This document shows positions 6,263 through 17,453 of a stretch of DNA of 21,460 bases, piece by piece. A program made the position numbers and the translations under genes. Every line of letters begins with the position of its first letter. Position 1 is the first letter of the stretch. The notes under the pieces were generated by a model, which was not told where the DNA came from, did no database searches, and was given only the letters and a program-made list of their open reading frames with translations. The stretch covers positions 1 through 21,460 of the forward strand of contig CAJZGQ010000004.1 in assembly GCA_916048115.1 (NCBI GenBank), given 5' to 3'. Source of the DNA: an uncultured Streptococcus sp. (GTDB lineage: Bacteria > Bacillota > Bacilli > Lactobacillales > Streptococcaceae).

Positions 6263-6348
6263 GAAAAGAAAAGGAAATCGAGTCGGAGAAAAGAAATGAA
6301 GATGAAAACATTTACAACTAGCTGAACTGTGTTTTTTAGATAGGACTG

Positions 6349-6357
6349 TGGTATAAT
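6349..6357 (+). promoter_or_regulatory. Extended -10 promoter of typA
   Basis: TGGTATAAT at 6349-6357 is a consensus extended -10. The -35 region is poor, which is usual for this promoter type. Transcription should start near 6364, about 36 bases before the typA ATG. A CTGAAC/GTTCAG inverted repeat (6322-6327 and 6359-6364) flanks the promoter; I cannot tell whether it is an operator. Confidence 0.75.
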
Positions 6358-6399
6358 TGTTCAGTTAGAAATATTATTTAAAATTTTATAGAGGAAATC

Positions 6400-8247
6400 A
6401 TGACAAAATTAAGAGAAGATATTCGTAACGTTGCGATCATTGCCCACGTTGACCATGGTAAAACAACCTTGGTAGACGAATTGTTGAAACAATCGCACAC
6501 CTTGGATGAACGCAAAGAATTGCAAGAGCGTGCAATGGACTCAAACGATCTTGAAAAAGAACGTGGGATTACCATTCTTGCTAAAAATACAGCCGTTGCT
6601 TATAACGGAACTCGGATCAATATCATGGACACACCAGGACACGCGGACTTCGGTGGAGAAGTGGAACGGATCATGAAAATGGTTGACGGGGTTGTATTGG
6701 TCGTAGATGCCTACGAGGGAACTATGCCTCAGACTCGTTTCGTATTGAAAAAAGCCTTGGAACAAGACCTTGTTCCAATCGTTGTTGTCAACAAAATTGA
6801 CAAACCATCTGCTCGTCCAGAAGAAGTTGTAGATGAAGTTCTTGAACTCTTCATCGAATTGGGTGCGGATGACGACCAATTGGAATTCCCAGTTGTTTAT
6901 GCATCAGCGATCAACGGAACTTCTTCACTTTCAGATGATCCAGCTGATCAAGAGCACACAATGGCACCAATCTTTGATACCATTATTGATCACATCCCAG
7001 CTCCAGTTGATAACTCAGATGAGCCCCTTCAATTCCAAGTATCCCTGCTTGATTACAACGACTTCGTTGGACGGATTGGTATCGGACGTGTCTTCCGTGG
7101 TACTGTAAAAGTTGGGGACCAAGTAACCCTTTCTAAATTGGATGGAACGACTAAGAACTTCCGTGTTACCAAACTCTTTGGTTTCTTTGGTTTGGAACGT
7201 CGTGAGATTCAAGAAGCTAAAGCTGGTGACTTGATTGCGATCTCTGGTATGGAAGATATCTTCGTTGGAGAAACCATCACACCGACAGATGCAGTTGAAG
7301 CTCTTCCGATCCTTCATATCGATGAACCAACCCTTCAAATGACCTTCTTGGTGAATAACTCACCATTTGCTGGTCGCGAAGGAAAATGGGTAACTTCTCG
7401 TAAAGTCGAAGAACGTTTGCAAGCGGAATTGCAAACAGACGTCTCTCTTCGTGTTGACCCAACTGATTCACCTGATAAATGGACAGTTTCAGGACGTGGA
7501 GAATTGCACTTGTCTATCTTGATCGAAACCATGCGTCGTGAAGGATACGAATTGCAAGTGTCTCGTCCAGAAGTTATTATCAAGGAAATTGATGGTGTCA
7601 AATGTGAACCATTTGAGCGCGTTCAAATCGATACACCAGAAGAATACCAAGGATCTGTTATCCAAAGCCTTTCTGAACGTAAAGGTGAAATGTTGGATAT
7701 GATCTCAACTGGTAACGGTCAAACTCGTTTGGTCTTCCTTGTTCCAGCGCGTGGTTTGATTGGATACTCAACAGAGTTCTTGTCAATGACACGTGGTTAC
7801 GGAATCATGAACCACACCTTTGACCAATACTTGCCAGTGATTCCAGGAGAAATCGGTGGACGTCACCGTGGTGCTCTTGTTTCAATCGATAACGGAAAAG
7901 CAACCACTTACTCTATCATGTCTATCGAAGAACGTGGTACGATCTTTGTCAATCCAGGTACAGAAGTTTACGAAGGAATGATCATCGGGGAAAACTCTCG
8001 TGAGAACGACCTGACTGTAAACATTACGAAAGCAAAACAAATGACCAACGTTCGTTCAGCTACTAAGGACCAAACAGCGGTTATCAAGACTCCTCGTATC
8101 TTGACCTTGGAAGAATCTCTTGAGTTCTTGAACGACGATGAGTACATGGAAGTAACGCCTGAATCTATCCGTCTACGTAAACAAATCTTGAACAAAGCAG
8201 AACGCGAAAAAGCAAATAAAAAGAAAAAATCAGCAGCTGCTGAATAA
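6400..8247 (+). CDS. typA: Ribosome-associated GTPase TypA/BipA
   Basis: Translational GTPase related to EF-G and LepA that binds the 70S ribosome and supports 50S assembly and growth under stress such as cold. All GTP-binding motifs are present: G1 AHVDHGKTT (15-23), the G2 region with RGITI (55-59), G3 DTPGHADF (77-84) and G4 NKID (131-134). The EF-Tu-like domain II, EF-G-like domains and the BipA-specific C-terminal domain ([20 protein letters not shown] region) follow in order. At 615 residues it is full length. RBS AGAGG lies at 6389-6394 region before the ATG. Together with the small membrane protein gene downstream it appears to form a two-gene unit closed by a terminator at 8537-8555. 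Confidence 0.98.
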   Translation: MTKLREDIRNVAIIAHVDHGKTTLVDELLKQSHTLDERKELQERAMDSNDLEKERGITILAKNTAVAYNGTRINIMDTPGHADFGGEVERIMKMVDGVVLVVDAYEGTMPQTRFVLKKALEQDLVPIVVVNKIDKPSARPEEVVDEVLELFIELGADDDQLEFPVVYASAINGTSSLSDDPADQEHTMAPIFDTIIDHIPAPVDNSDEPLQFQVSLLDYNDFVGRIGIGRVFRGTVKVGDQVTLSKLDGTTKNFRVTKLFGFFGLERREIQEAKAGDLIAISGMEDIFVGETITPTDAVEALPILHIDEPTLQMTFLVNNSPFAGREGKWVTSRKVEERLQAELQTDVSLRVDPTDSPDKWTVSGRGELHLSILIETMRREGYELQVSRPEVIIKEIDGVKCEPFERVQIDTPEEYQGSVIQSLSERKGEMLDMISTGNGQTRLVFLVPARGLIGYSTEFLSMTRGYGIMNHTFDQYLPVIPGEIGGRHRGALVSIDNGKATTYSIMSIEERGTIFVNPGTEVYEGMIIGENSRENDLTVNITKAKQMTNVRSATKDQTAVIKTPRILTLEESLEFLNDDEYMEVTPESIRLRKQILNKAEREKANKKKKSAAAE

Positions 8248-8270
8248 TACGGAAAGAAAGGAGAAACAAA

Positions 8271-8519
8271 ATGGTCTATTTTATCTTAGGGATTTTGATT
8301 CTCCTTTTTTACCTTTTTATGACCCCAAAAAGTATTCGTGGTACCTTAAACAGTGTCACAATGGTGGTCTTGATCGTCTCCATTATCGTACTGACTTGTC
8401 TCGCCATTTTTCAGATATTCCAACTACCGTCTGAGTTTTTTGTCGGTGCCTTTCTCGCCTTTGTTGGCTACCTGGCTTTGGTGGATATTTCCAAAATGAC
8501 GACCAAACAGAAAAAATAA
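8271..8519 (+). CDS. DUF3165 family small membrane protein
   Basis: An 82-residue hydrophobic protein with three predicted membrane spans (about 2-17, 28-50 and 55-72) and a short basic cytoplasmic-type tail (KMTTKQKK). I recognise it as the streptococcal DUF3165 family, whose function is unknown. It has a strong ribosome binding site (AAAGGAG) and lies 23 bases after typA with no terminator or promoter between, so it is probably cotranscribed. A terminator follows 17 bases after the stop. Confidence 0.82.
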   Translation: MVYFILGILILLFYLFMTPKSIRGTLNSVTMVVLIVSIIVLTCLAIFQIFQLPSEFFVGAFLAFVGYLALVDISKMTTKQKK

Positions 8520-8536
8520 ACGCTGACGTGATTTTT

Positions 8537-8555
8537 AAAGCCCTTTGGGCTTTTT
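8537..8555 (+). terminator. Terminator of typA-DUF3165
   Basis: AAAGCCC (8537-8543), loop TTT, GGGCTTT (8547-8553) followed by more T. It separates the typA unit from murD. Confidence 0.88.
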
Positions 8556-8573
8556 AATTTTGCTAAAAAAAGG

Positions 8574-8579
8574 TAAAAT
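8574..8579 (+). promoter_or_regulatory. Possible promoter -10 of murD-murG-divIB
   Basis: TAAAAT about 30 bases before the murD ATG, in an A/T-rich stretch directly after the terminator. The -35 at 17 bases upstream is only TTTTTA, inside the terminator T-run. A promoter is expected here because the terminator isolates murD, but the sequence support is weak. Confidence 0.35.
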
Positions 8580-8609
8580 AGAGAGTGATAAAAATGGAGC
8601 GAAGAAAAC

Positions 8610-9959
8610 ATGAAATTTGTGAAACAATTTGAAAATAAAAAGGTTCTTGTATTAGGTTTGGCTAAGTCAGGCGAGTCAGCTGCCCGTTTGTTGGATCGCT
8701 TAGGAGCGATTGTGACCGTCAATGATGGTAAACCTTTTGAAGAAAATCCAGCAGCACAAAGTTTACTGGAAGAAGGGATTAAAGTTGTGACAGGAGGTCA
8801 CCCTTTGGAATTGTTGGATGAAGACTTTGCAGTCATGGTCAAAAATCCAGGAATCCCTTATTCTAACCCAATGGTCGAAAAAGCGCTTGAAAAGGGTATT
8901 CCAGTCCTCACTGAAGTAGAATTGGCCTATCTGATTTCGGATGCGCCAATTATTGGGATTACAGGATCAAACGGAAAAACGACGACAACAACCATGATCG
9001 GGGAAGTCTTAACTGCTGCTGGTCAAGGTGGTCTATTGTCTGGAAATATCGGTTTTCCAGCTAGTCAAGTTGCACAAACAGCAACAGAAAAGGATGTTCT
9101 GGTCATGGAATTGTCTTCTTTCCAATTGATGGGAATTGAAGCCTTCCATCCAGAGATTGCAGTGATTACCAACCTCATGCCAACCCATATCGACTATCAT
9201 GGTTCTTTTGAAAATTATGTAGCTGCCAAATGGAATCTTCAAAAGAATATGACAGAAAAAGATGTCATTGTCTTAAACTTCAATCAAGATTTGGCCAAGG
9301 AACTCGCTACAAAAACCAAGGCAAGAGTCCTTCCATTTTCAACGGTCGAAAAGGTGGATGGGGCTTATTTGGAAGATGGACTTCTCAAGTTTAAGGGAGA
9401 AGTTGTTATGCGAGCAGATGAACTGGGTGTTCCAGGTAGCCACAATGTAGAGAATGCCTTGGCAACGATTGCAGTTGCAAAAGTCCGTGGTGTGGAGAAT
9501 GAGGTCATTAAAGAAACCTTGTCGGCCTTTGGGGGTGTCAAACACCGCCTTCAATATGTGGATGAAATTCAAGGTGTCAAATTCTATAATGATAGTAAAT
9601 CGACTAATATTTTAGCAACACAAAAAGCCCTTTCTGGTTTTGATAACAACAAGGTGATCTTGATTGCAGGGGGGCTCGATCGTGGCAATGAATTTGATGA
9701 ATTGGTGCCTCACATTACTGGCTTAAAGGAAATGGTGATTCTAGGGGAATCAGCTCCTCGAGTGAAACGCGCAGCCGATAAAGCAGGCGTCTCTTATGTT
9801 GATGCGGCAGATGTAGCAGATGCTACAAAGAAAGCCTTCGACTTGGCTAGCCCTGGCGATGTTGTACTACTAAGTCCTGCCAATGCCAGCTGGGATATGT
9901 ATCCGAATTTTGAAGTGCGTGGGGATGAATTCCTTGCTACAGTAAAAGGGTTGAAATAA
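8610..9959 (+). CDS. murD: UDP-N-acetylmuramoyl-L-alanine--D-glutamate ligase
   Basis: Cytoplasmic Mur ligase that adds D-glutamate to UDP-MurNAc-L-Ala with ATP, the second amino acid step of peptidoglycan precursor synthesis. The N-terminal Rossmann-like domain holds VLGLAKSG (14-21). The central ATPase domain has the P-loop [11 protein letters not shown] (116-126, K123), and further Mur-ligase motifs ELSSFQL, NDSKSTN and the C-terminal [10 protein letters not shown] are all visible. The length, 449 residues, is usual for the family. GGAG at 8596-8599 precedes the ATG. One base separates it from murG, so the two successive precursor enzymes are made from one message. Confidence 0.98.
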   Translation: MKFVKQFENKKVLVLGLAKSGESAARLLDRLGAIVTVNDGKPFEENPAAQSLLEEGIKVVTGGHPLELLDEDFAVMVKNPGIPYSNPMVEKALEKGIPVLTEVELAYLISDAPIIGITGSNGKTTTTTMIGEVLTAAGQGGLLSGNIGFPASQVAQTATEKDVLVMELSSFQLMGIEAFHPEIAVITNLMPTHIDYHGSFENYVAAKWNLQKNMTEKDVIVLNFNQDLAKELATKTKARVLPFSTVEKVDGAYLEDGLLKFKGEVVMRADELGVPGSHNVENALATIAVAKVRGVENEVIKETLSAFGGVKHRLQYVDEIQGVKFYNDSKSTNILATQKALSGFDNNKVILIAGGLDRGNEFDELVPHITGLKEMVILGESAPRVKRAADKAGVSYVDAADVADATKKAFDLASPGDVVLLSPANASWDMYPNFEVRGDEFLATVKGLK

Positions 9960-9960
9960 G

Positions 9961-11043
9961 ATGAAAAAAATAATGTTTACTGGTGGGGGAACCGTGGGAC
10001 ATGTGACCCTTAATCTCCTCTTGATTCCAAAATTTATCGAAGATGGATGGGAAGTCCATTATATTGGAGACAAAAAAGGAATCGAATACCAAGAGATCAA
10101 AAAGTCTGGCTTAGACGTACGCTTCCATTCAATTGCAACGGGGAAATTGCGCCGCTATTTCTCTTTCCAAAATATGATGGATGTGTTCAAGGTAGCTTGG
10201 GGAACGCTCCAGTCCATTGCAATCCTGCTTCGTGTGCGCCCACAAGTTCTCTTCTCAAAAGGGGGATTTGTCTCTGTGCCACCAGTGATTGCGGCCCGAC
10301 TCACGCGTGTTCCTGTCTATATCCATGAGTCCGATCTCTCGATGGGATTGGCCAATAAAATTGCTTATAAATTTGCTACCAAGATGTACACGACTTTTGA
10401 GCAAGCACATGGTTTGACAAAGAGTGAGCATATCGGTGCGGTAACCAAGGTCACAGATCATATACCGCCAACTTCAGAAGTTTTAGAAGAAAAAACAAAA
10501 GGTTTCCGAAAAGACTTGCCGACCCTTCTCTTTGTCGGAGGATCAGCCGGTGCGCGTGTCTTTAATGAATTTGTGACAGAGCATCAAGCAGAGCTCTTGC
10601 AGCACTACAATATCATCAATTTGACGGGCGATTCAACATTGAATCAGGCTGAGGGCGGTTTGTATCGAGTGGATTATGTAACCGATCAGTATTTGCCCAT
10701 GCTCCAGAAGGCTGATTTAGTGGTGACTAGGGGTGGAGCCAATACCTTGTTTGAACTCTTGGCTATGAACAAACTCCATTTGATTGTACCGCTAGGAAAA
10801 GAAGCCAGCCGTGGCGATCAGATTGAAAATGCCCAATATTTTGTGGATAAAGGTTATGCAGAGCAATTGCAGGAAGATCAATTGACGCTCGAAACCTTCA
10901 ATAAAACCATTCAAGAAATGTTGAAGCAAAGCCAAGTCTACCACCAAGCAATGGAAAAATCGACAGAACTCCTTTCACTAGACGATTTTTATGGCCTGCT
11001 TCAAAAAGATATCAGTAAGGGAAAAGATGACGGACGACAATAA
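9961..11043 (+). CDS. murG: UDP-N-acetylglucosamine--lipid I N-acetylglucosaminyltransferase
   Basis: Peripheral membrane GT-B glycosyltransferase (family 28) that converts lipid I to lipid II. The N-terminal glycine loop is GGGTVGHV (8-15), the streptococcal form in place of the more common GGTGGH, and the second glycine loop GGSAGAR is at 193-199. The UDP-GlcNAc binding region [19 protein letters not shown] begins at 257. The length of 360 residues is normal. AAAGGG (9945-9950) inside murD serves as the ribosome binding site. The end overlaps the start of divIB by 17 bases. Confidence 0.97.
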   Translation: MKKIMFTGGGTVGHVTLNLLLIPKFIEDGWEVHYIGDKKGIEYQEIKKSGLDVRFHSIATGKLRRYFSFQNMMDVFKVAWGTLQSIAILLRVRPQVLFSKGGFVSVPPVIAARLTRVPVYIHESDLSMGLANKIAYKFATKMYTTFEQAHGLTKSEHIGAVTKVTDHIPPTSEVLEEKTKGFRKDLPTLLFVGGSAGARVFNEFVTEHQAELLQHYNIINLTGDSTLNQAEGGLYRVDYVTDQYLPMLQKADLVVTRGGANTLFELLAMNKLHLIVPLGKEASRGDQIENAQYFVDKGYAEQLQEDQLTLETFNKTIQEMLKQSQVYHQAMEKSTELLSLDDFYGLLQKDISKGKDDGRQ

Positions 11044-12262
11044 AAAAACACCAACGGATGACAAAATTACAGAATTGTCAGCCTGGCAAAAAAGAAACAA
11101 AGAATATTTAGAAAAAAAGGCGCTTGAAAAAGCGGAAGAAGCTGAAACAGAGGAAACTGAAAGCAAAGAAGCACAAGAAGACGAAGATCTTTCAGAAAAT
11201 GAATCGGCTTCTATCTCAGAGGAAGAATCTGAAGAAGAATTAGAAGATTCTGAAGAGGAAAATGAATCTGAGGTCGAAGAGGATCCAGATGCGGATGGAG
11301 AAAGTTCAGAAAGAGAAGAGAACGGTCCGGCTGTAGAGGAGCTAGATCCTTCAGAGAAGCAAGAGAAAAAGCCTTCGTTTTTTGAACGCTTAAAGACGAA
11401 AAAAACAAAGAAGGAACCGACAGTGGCAAAACGCCATATCTATCGTGCCCTTCCGGTTATCGGAATCAGCTCGATTGTCGCCCTTCTCTCGATCTATTTT
11501 TTAAGTCCCTTGTCCACACAGAAAGTGATTGAATTTTCAGGGAATAAAGCGGTTGACCAGCAAAAATTGTATGAAAAAAGCCGTATTAAAGAAGAAGATT
11601 ATACTCTGACGACCTTCCTTCATAAGTCGGTCTATGAACAAAACATAAAAACAGCTAGTCCATGGATCAAAGAAGTGCACATGCATTATCAATTTCCAGT
11701 GACCTTTAAAGTTAATATAGTGGAACACAAAGTGGTTGCTTATTATGTGACGGGAGAAGACCACTATCCAGTATTGGAAAACGGAGAAGTAGTTGAGACA
11801 GTAACGCCTGCTTCGGACTTACCATCCTCCTATATTAGCTTGAAATTCTCAGATAGGGAATTGGTCAGACAATTCGTCCAAGAAATGAAATCCATTTCGT
11901 CTTCCATTACGGATAAAATTGTTTCGGTTGATCTGACACCAAGCAAGGTTACGAAGGATCTGGTGACCATTACCATGAAAAATGATAATAAAATCTTGGT
12001 CCCTGTTTCCCAAATTACCCGCAAGCTTCCTTATTATAAGGCCATTAGTAAGCAATTAGACGATGATTCCACCATTGATATGGAGGCTGGAGTCTTCAGC
12101 TATAGTGAACAATCCATCGCAGATGCCAAAGAGCAAGCTGAAAAAGAAAAGGCTGAAAGTAAAGAAAAGCAAGAAGAACATTCTGAGGAAGCAAGCCAAG
12201 AACAGAATCAAGAACAGAATCCAGAGGGAGAAAATTCTTCTGGGAATGAGCAAAGCCCATAA
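11027..12262 (+). CDS. divIB: Cell division protein DivIB/FtsQ
   Basis: Bitopic membrane protein of the divisome that forms a complex with DivIC/FtsB and FtsL. From this start it has 411 residues. A cytoplasmic N-terminal region (1-135) has a long stretch, about 35-115, made almost only of Glu, Asp and Ser. It is followed by a basic juxtamembrane segment ([10 protein letters not shown]), one membrane span (141-160), an extracellular POTRA domain (about 166-236), a beta domain, and a hydrophilic Glu/Gln-rich tail from about 370. The start is ATG 11027, with AAGGGA (11017-11022) before it; an in-frame ATG at 10991 would add 12 residues without a ribosome binding site. The start overlaps murG. 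Confidence 0.94.
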   Translation: MTDDNKKTPTDDKITELSAWQKRNKEYLEKKALEKAEEAETEETESKEAQEDEDLSENESASISEEESEEELEDSEEENESEVEEDPDADGESSEREENGPAVEELDPSEKQEKKPSFFERLKTKKTKKEPTVAKRHIYRALPVIGISSIVALLSIYFLSPLSTQKVIEFSGNKAVDQQKLYEKSRIKEEDYTLTTFLHKSVYEQNIKTASPWIKEVHMHYQFPVTFKVNIVEHKVVAYYVTGEDHYPVLENGEVVETVTPASDLPSSYISLKFSDRELVRQFVQEMKSISSSITDKIVSVDLTPSKVTKDLVTITMKNDNKILVPVSQITRKLPYYKAISKQLDDDSTIDMEAGVFSYSEQSIADAKEQAEKEKAESKEKQEEHSEEASQEQNQEQNPEGENSSGNEQSP

Positions 12263-12309
12263 ATTATCTCAAATAATTGAAGAAAAAATGTCCATTTTAG
12301 GCTTCTTTG

Positions 12310-12318
12310 TGATATAAT
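12310..12318 (+). promoter_or_regulatory. Extended -10 promoter of the ftsA-ftsZ operon
   Basis: TGATATAAT at 12310-12318 (extended TG plus consensus TATAAT). No good -35 is present. Transcription near 12325 leaves a leader of about 70 bases before ftsA. It lies in the 133-base gap after divIB, which has no clear terminator, so ftsA may be served both by this promoter and by readthrough from murD. Confidence 0.78.
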
Positions 12319-12395
12319 GAAGTTTGGATAGTTCCAACTAAAAGGGCTATAAATAGATGTAAAGTGAAAACAAATAAAGAGAGAGGACTGGTGTA

Positions 12396-13784
12396 ATGGC
12401 TAGAGACGGCTTTTTTACAGGTTTAGATATCGGTACTAGTTCAATAAAAGTATTGGTGGCAGAACATGTCAATGGAGAAATGAATGTAATTGGAGTCAGC
12501 AATGCAAAAAGTGCTGGCGTCAAAGATGGAATTATAGTAGATATCGAAGCTGCTTCAAATGCAATTAAAACTGCAATCAGCCAAGCTGAAGAAAAAGCAG
12601 GGATTTCAATCAATCTAGTCAACGTTGGGTTGCCTGCAAACTTACTACAAATCGAAGCAACTCAAGGAATGATTCCAGTCACTAGTGATTCAAAAGAAAT
12701 CACAGATGCAGATGTTGAAAATGTTGTCAAATCTGCACTCACAAAAAGTATGACACCGGATCGTGAAGTAATCACCTTCATTCCTGAAGAATTCACAGTA
12801 GATGGTTTCCAAGGAATCCGTGATCCACGCGGAATGATGGGGATCCGACTTGAAATGCGTGGTCTTCTTTATACAGGACCTCGTACAATCTTGCACAATT
12901 TGCGTAAAACAGTTGAACGTGCAGGCTTACAAGTAGAAAACATCATCATTTCCCCACTTGCGATGATCAAAACAGTCTTGAACGAAGGCGAACGTGAATT
13001 CGGAGCAACTGTGATTGATATGGGTGGTGGCCAAACAACAGTGGCATCTGTGCGTAGCCAAGAACTTCAATTTACAAATATCTACCAAGAAGGTGGCGAT
13101 TACGTTACCAAAGATATTTCTAAAGTATTGAAGACTTCTCAAAAATTAGCAGAAGGCTTGAAGTTCAACTACGGTGAAGCCTATGTGCCATCTGCTGGAA
13201 ACGAAGTGTTCCATGTAGAAGTTATTGGTGAAGTTGAGCCAGTTGAAGTGACTGAGAAGTACTTGGCTGAAATCATTTCAGCACGTATCAAACACATCTT
13301 TGAGCAAATCAAGCAAGACCTTGAGAGAAGACATTTGTTGGATCTTCCTGGTGGTGTTGTGATTATCGGTGGAGGCGCAATCCTTCCTGGTGTTGAAGAA
13401 TTGGCTCAAGAAGTCTTTGGTGTAAATGTGAAATTGTTTGTTCCAAATCAAATTGGAATTCGCAATCCAGCTTTTGCCCATGTGATTAGTTTGTCTGAAT
13501 ATGCAGGCAATTTGACAGATGTGGATATTATTGCTCAAGCTGCGGTTCGTGGAGACGAAGTCTTGCGTCAACAACCGATTCAATTTGATCGACCTGTGCA
13601 ACCACAAGTACAACCACAACCTGCTGCTCAAGCACAACCGGTAGTACCTGCGTACAATGCTGAGAAGATTGAATCTCCAGTAGATGCTCAAGAAATTCCA
13701 GTAGCAAGCAATGATAGCAAACAAGAACCAAAAACTACATTCACAGACCGAATGAAAAATTTGATCGGTAATATGTTTGATTAA
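12396..13784 (+). CDS. ftsA: Cell division protein FtsA
   Basis: Actin-like ATPase that tethers FtsZ filaments to the membrane and recruits later division proteins. The actin-fold motifs are visible: phosphate 1 FTGLDIGTSSIKVLVAE (7-23), phosphate 2 VIDMGGGQTTVAS (206-218) and the adenosine motif GVVIIGGGAILPGV (320-333). A flexible Gln/Pro-rich linker (about 392-420) leads to the C-terminal amphipathic membrane-targeting helix FTDRMKNLIGNMFD (449-462). At 462 residues it is of streptococcal length. GAGG (12383-12386) precedes the ATG. ftsZ follows 15 bases downstream. Confidence 0.98.
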   Translation: MARDGFFTGLDIGTSSIKVLVAEHVNGEMNVIGVSNAKSAGVKDGIIVDIEAASNAIKTAISQAEEKAGISINLVNVGLPANLLQIEATQGMIPVTSDSKEITDADVENVVKSALTKSMTPDREVITFIPEEFTVDGFQGIRDPRGMMGIRLEMRGLLYTGPRTILHNLRKTVERAGLQVENIIISPLAMIKTVLNEGEREFGATVIDMGGGQTTVASVRSQELQFTNIYQEGGDYVTKDISKVLKTSQKLAEGLKFNYGEAYVPSAGNEVFHVEVIGEVEPVEVTEKYLAEIISARIKHIFEQIKQDLERRHLLDLPGGVVIIGGGAILPGVEELAQEVFGVNVKLFVPNQIGIRNPAFAHVISLSEYAGNLTDVDIIAQAAVRGDEVLRQQPIQFDRPVQPQVQPQPAAQAQPVVPAYNAEKIESPVDAQEIPVASNDSKQEPKTTFTDRMKNLIGNMFD

Positions 13785-13793
13785 GGAGTGTAA

Positions 13794-15065
<1,272 letters not shown>

Positions 15066-15067
15066 TC

Positions 15068-15736
15068 ATGAATCTGGAACAGAATGCTGATCTTGTACGG
15101 CAACAAGTAGAAACAGCAAGAAACAAAGCTAACCGCCAAGATCAAGTTAATGTGATAGCTGTCACCAAGTATGTAGATGTTGCAACAACAGAAGCACTGG
15201 TGAAAACAGGTATCCAACATATCGGTGAAAATCGTGTTGATAAATTCCTAGAAAAGTATCAAGCTCTAAAAGAGTATGACCTCACTTGGCACTTGATTGG
15301 GAGCCTCCAACGGCGGAAAGTAAAAGACGTGATCAATCTCGTCGATTACTTTCATGCCTTGGATTCGGTGAAGCTAGCTCAAGAAATTCAAAAGCGAGCA
15401 GAACACCCGATCAAGTGTTTCCTCCAAGTGAACATTTCTGGTGAAGAAAGTAAGCACGGATTTGCACCCGATGAACTGGATGATGTTTTAGCGGAAATCG
15501 CACAGCTGGACAAAATTGAAATTGTTGGTTTAATGACGATGGCTCCCTTTGAGGCTAGTCAAGAAGAGTTGCAGGATATTTTTTCAAAAACTCACCAACT
15601 TCAGAAACAACTAGAAAAGAAACAATTAAAAAATATGCCTTTTTCAGAACTAAGTATGGGTATGAGTCGTGACTTTGAAGTAGCCGTTGCGAACGGAGCG
15701 ACTTATGTTAGAATTGGGACATCATTTTTTAAATAG
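15068..15736 (+). CDS. ylmE: YggS/YlmE family PLP homeostasis protein
   Basis: Single-domain PLP-binding TIM-barrel protein (PLPBP family) that buffers pyridoxal phosphate and affects amino acid metabolism; no catalytic reaction is established. The PLP lysine is K34 in IAVTKYVDV. Other family motifs are GENRVDKFLEK, WHLIGSLQRRK, FLQVNISGEESKHGF and the phosphate-binding SMGMSRDFEVAV with VRIGTSFF at the C terminus. The length, 222 residues, is normal. It follows ftsZ by two bases with no strong ribosome binding site, which suggests translational coupling. Its place between ftsZ and sepF is conserved in many Gram-positives. Confidence 0.95.
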   Translation: MNLEQNADLVRQQVETARNKANRQDQVNVIAVTKYVDVATTEALVKTGIQHIGENRVDKFLEKYQALKEYDLTWHLIGSLQRRKVKDVINLVDYFHALDSVKLAQEIQKRAEHPIKCFLQVNISGEESKHGFAPDELDDVLAEIAQLDKIEIVGLMTMAPFEASQEELQDIFSKTHQLQKQLEKKQLKNMPFSELSMGMSRDFEVAVANGATYVRIGTSFFK

Positions 15737-15745
15737 GAAAGAACT

Positions 15746-16381
15746 ATGTCATTAAAAGATAAATTTAACAACTTTATTGACTACTTCACAGAAGACGGTG
15801 AAGAAGTAGAAGTTAGCGAGGCAAAAGCAGCTGGTGCGGAAACACAACCAGTTCCACAGCCACAGCCAACTCCTCAAGTGACTTCTCCACGTCCACAGAT
15901 TAGTCAAAAAGAACCGGTAAAACCAAAACCAAAACCGACTCCTGTCGCACCTGTTACAACTCCTGTATCTACAGCAGCTGTGAAGGAATCTGTGTCTACA
16001 ACGAAAAATACATCTGAAAATATCACTCGCTTGCATGAACGTCAACGTGAATTGGCTGCTAATCGTGCAAATACAGATGAAAAGATTACCATTGATGTAC
16101 GCTATCCCCGTAAATACGAGGAAGCGACTGAAATTGTCGATCTATTACTATCTAATGAGAGTATCTTGATTGACTTCCAATATATGACAGAGGTACAAGC
16201 TCGTCGTTGTTTGGATTATTTGGATGGGGCTCGTTATGTTTTGGCAGGAAATCTTCGCCGTGTTGCAAGCACCATGTACTTGTTGACTCCAATTAATGTA
16301 GTCGTTAATGTGGAAGATATTCGCCTTCCTAATGATGTGGAAGTGACAGAATTCGACTATGATATGAAACGTAATCGCTAA
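15746..16381 (+). CDS. sepF: Cell division protein SepF
   Basis: Membrane-associated protein that binds the FtsZ C-terminal peptide and bundles or anchors Z-ring filaments alongside FtsA. It has an N-terminal amphipathic, membrane-binding helix ([14 protein letters not shown], 1-14), an acidic turn, a long Pro/Gln/Lys/Thr-rich linker (about 35-90) and the globular SepF domain (about 113-200, [14 protein letters not shown]..., [21 protein letters not shown]). Total length is 211 residues. The ribosome binding site AGGAAAG lies before the ATG. ylmG follows after one base. Confidence 0.96.
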   Translation: MSLKDKFNNFIDYFTEDGEEVEVSEAKAAGAETQPVPQPQPTPQVTSPRPQISQKEPVKPKPKPTPVAPVTTPVSTAAVKESVSTTKNTSENITRLHERQRELAANRANTDEKITIDVRYPRKYEEATEIVDLLLSNESILIDFQYMTEVQARRCLDYLDGARYVLAGNLRRVASTMYLLTPINVVVNVEDIRLPNDVEVTEFDYDMKRNR

Positions 16382-16382
16382 G

Positions 16383-16646
16383 ATGATTATTTTTCAGTAT
16401 CTTTCAAATATTATTCAAATCTATTCCATCATTCTTGTCATCTATGCCTTACTTTCTTGGTTCCCTGGGGCACCTCAGAGTACTCTTGGAAAAATGGTTC
16501 ACCGCCTAGTTGAACCATTTTTGAGCCTTTTTAGAAAGTTACCCTTGCAGGTTGGAGGCTTGGATTTTACGGTTCTTGTAGCACTTTTGGTCTTGAACCT
16601 AATGAATCAGCTATTAGCTCGGTTGTTTCTATTTTTGATTGGTTAG
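16383..16646 (+). CDS. ylmG: YggT family membrane protein YlmG
   Basis: An 87-residue YggT-family protein with two membrane spans (about 5-25 and 62-85) joined by a loop with the family motif SWFPGAP and an amphipathic segment VHRLVEPFLSLFRKLP. Its role is not settled; homologues in bacteria and plastids affect division or nucleoid and membrane organisation. It lies in the conserved ylm cluster, one base after sepF and six before ylmH, with no distinct ribosome binding site, so it is likely translated by coupling. Confidence 0.93.
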   Translation: MIIFQYLSNIIQIYSIILVIYALLSWFPGAPQSTLGKMVHRLVEPFLSLFRKLPLQVGGLDFTVLVALLVLNLMNQLLARLFLFLIG

Positions 16647-16652
16647 AATACG

Positions 16653-17444
16653 ATGGGACAGAAAGAGATTTATCAACATTTCAATCGCGAAGATCACGAA
16701 TTTATTGATCGTTGTATTGAATTGTCAGAAAGAGTAATTGAACGCTATTCTGTTGAAGTGACGGGTTTTTTAAACCCTCATCAGGTCGCTATTTTACGAA
16801 ATGTTGCGGCAAGCTATCAATTACAGGTCTTTGCTTCCAGTGATGAGCAGAAAATGGAGTATGCCAAGGTCATTGTGGCTCCGGATTATTATCAATTGGA
16901 TCCAAGTGACTTTGATCTGGCCTTAATAGAGATGGCCTATGCTTCCAAATTTCATCACTTGACCCATTCCCAGGTTCTGGGGACCATTGTTCACCAATTA
17001 GGAGTGGAGCGCAAGTCTTTTGGAGATATTCTAACGAGTGAAGGAAAGATCCAAGTATTTGTTGAACAGCGTTTTGTTCCCTATTTCATAGATCACATCC
17101 AGAAAATTTCTCGTGTCCCTGTTAAGCTTAGGGAAGTTCCTCTATCTGAACAGATTGTTGTAGAGGAAGAAAGCCAGCAGCGAGATATTCTCGTGTCGAG
17201 TTTCCGGTTAGACAAGGTGATTGCTGGGACCTTCAGGCTTTCGCGCTCACAAGCCAGTCAGTTGATTAGTTCAGGCTTGGTGAAAGTTAATTATGCGACA
17301 ACTTCCAATGTTAGCTATGCTGTAGGTTTGAATGATTTAGTCAGTGTTCGACGCTTTGGGCGTCTTAAAATTGTTTCTGAAAATGGTATTTCAAAGAGTG
17401 GAAAATATAAAGTAACTGTTGAAGTACTCTTGAGTAAAAAATGA
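16653..17444 (+). CDS. ylmH: S4-domain RNA-binding protein YlmH
   Basis: A 263-residue cytoplasmic protein with an N-terminal YlmH-type domain (about 1-170, including LTHSQVLGTIVHQLGVERKSFGDI) and a C-terminal S4 RNA-binding domain (about 183-245, FRLDKVIAGTFRLSRSQA). YlmH-type proteins bind ribosomes and have been tied to ribosome-associated quality control, as partners of peptidyl-tRNA on obstructed 50S subunits; that comes from knowledge of the family, not from this sequence. It sits between ylmG and divIVA in the division cluster and ends ten bases before divIVA. Confidence 0.93.
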   Translation: MGQKEIYQHFNREDHEFIDRCIELSERVIERYSVEVTGFLNPHQVAILRNVAASYQLQVFASSDEQKMEYAKVIVAPDYYQLDPSDFDLALIEMAYASKFHHLTHSQVLGTIVHQLGVERKSFGDILTSEGKIQVFVEQRFVPYFIDHIQKISRVPVKLREVPLSEQIVVEEESQQRDILVSSFRLDKVIAGTFRLSRSQASQLISSGLVKVNYATTSNVSYAVGLNDLVSVRRFGRLKIVSENGISKSGKYKVTVEVLLSKK

Positions 17445-17453
17445 GGAGGAGTT

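Noticed and set aside
6222..6311. Upstream in-frame starts for the pseudouridine synthase (ATG at 6311 and 6251)
   Set aside because: The added residues do not resemble the family, the likely -10 lies inside this stretch, and the GAGG before 6221 fits the shorter protein.
12063..12317. An 84-codon frame overlapping the end of divIB and the ftsA promoter
   Set aside because: It is an out-of-frame reading of the Glu/Lys-rich divIB tail and runs over the ftsA -10.
13278..13724. A 148-codon - strand frame inside ftsA
   Set aside because: Antisense shadow of the ftsA reading frame and its repetitive Gln/Pro linker; no start signals.
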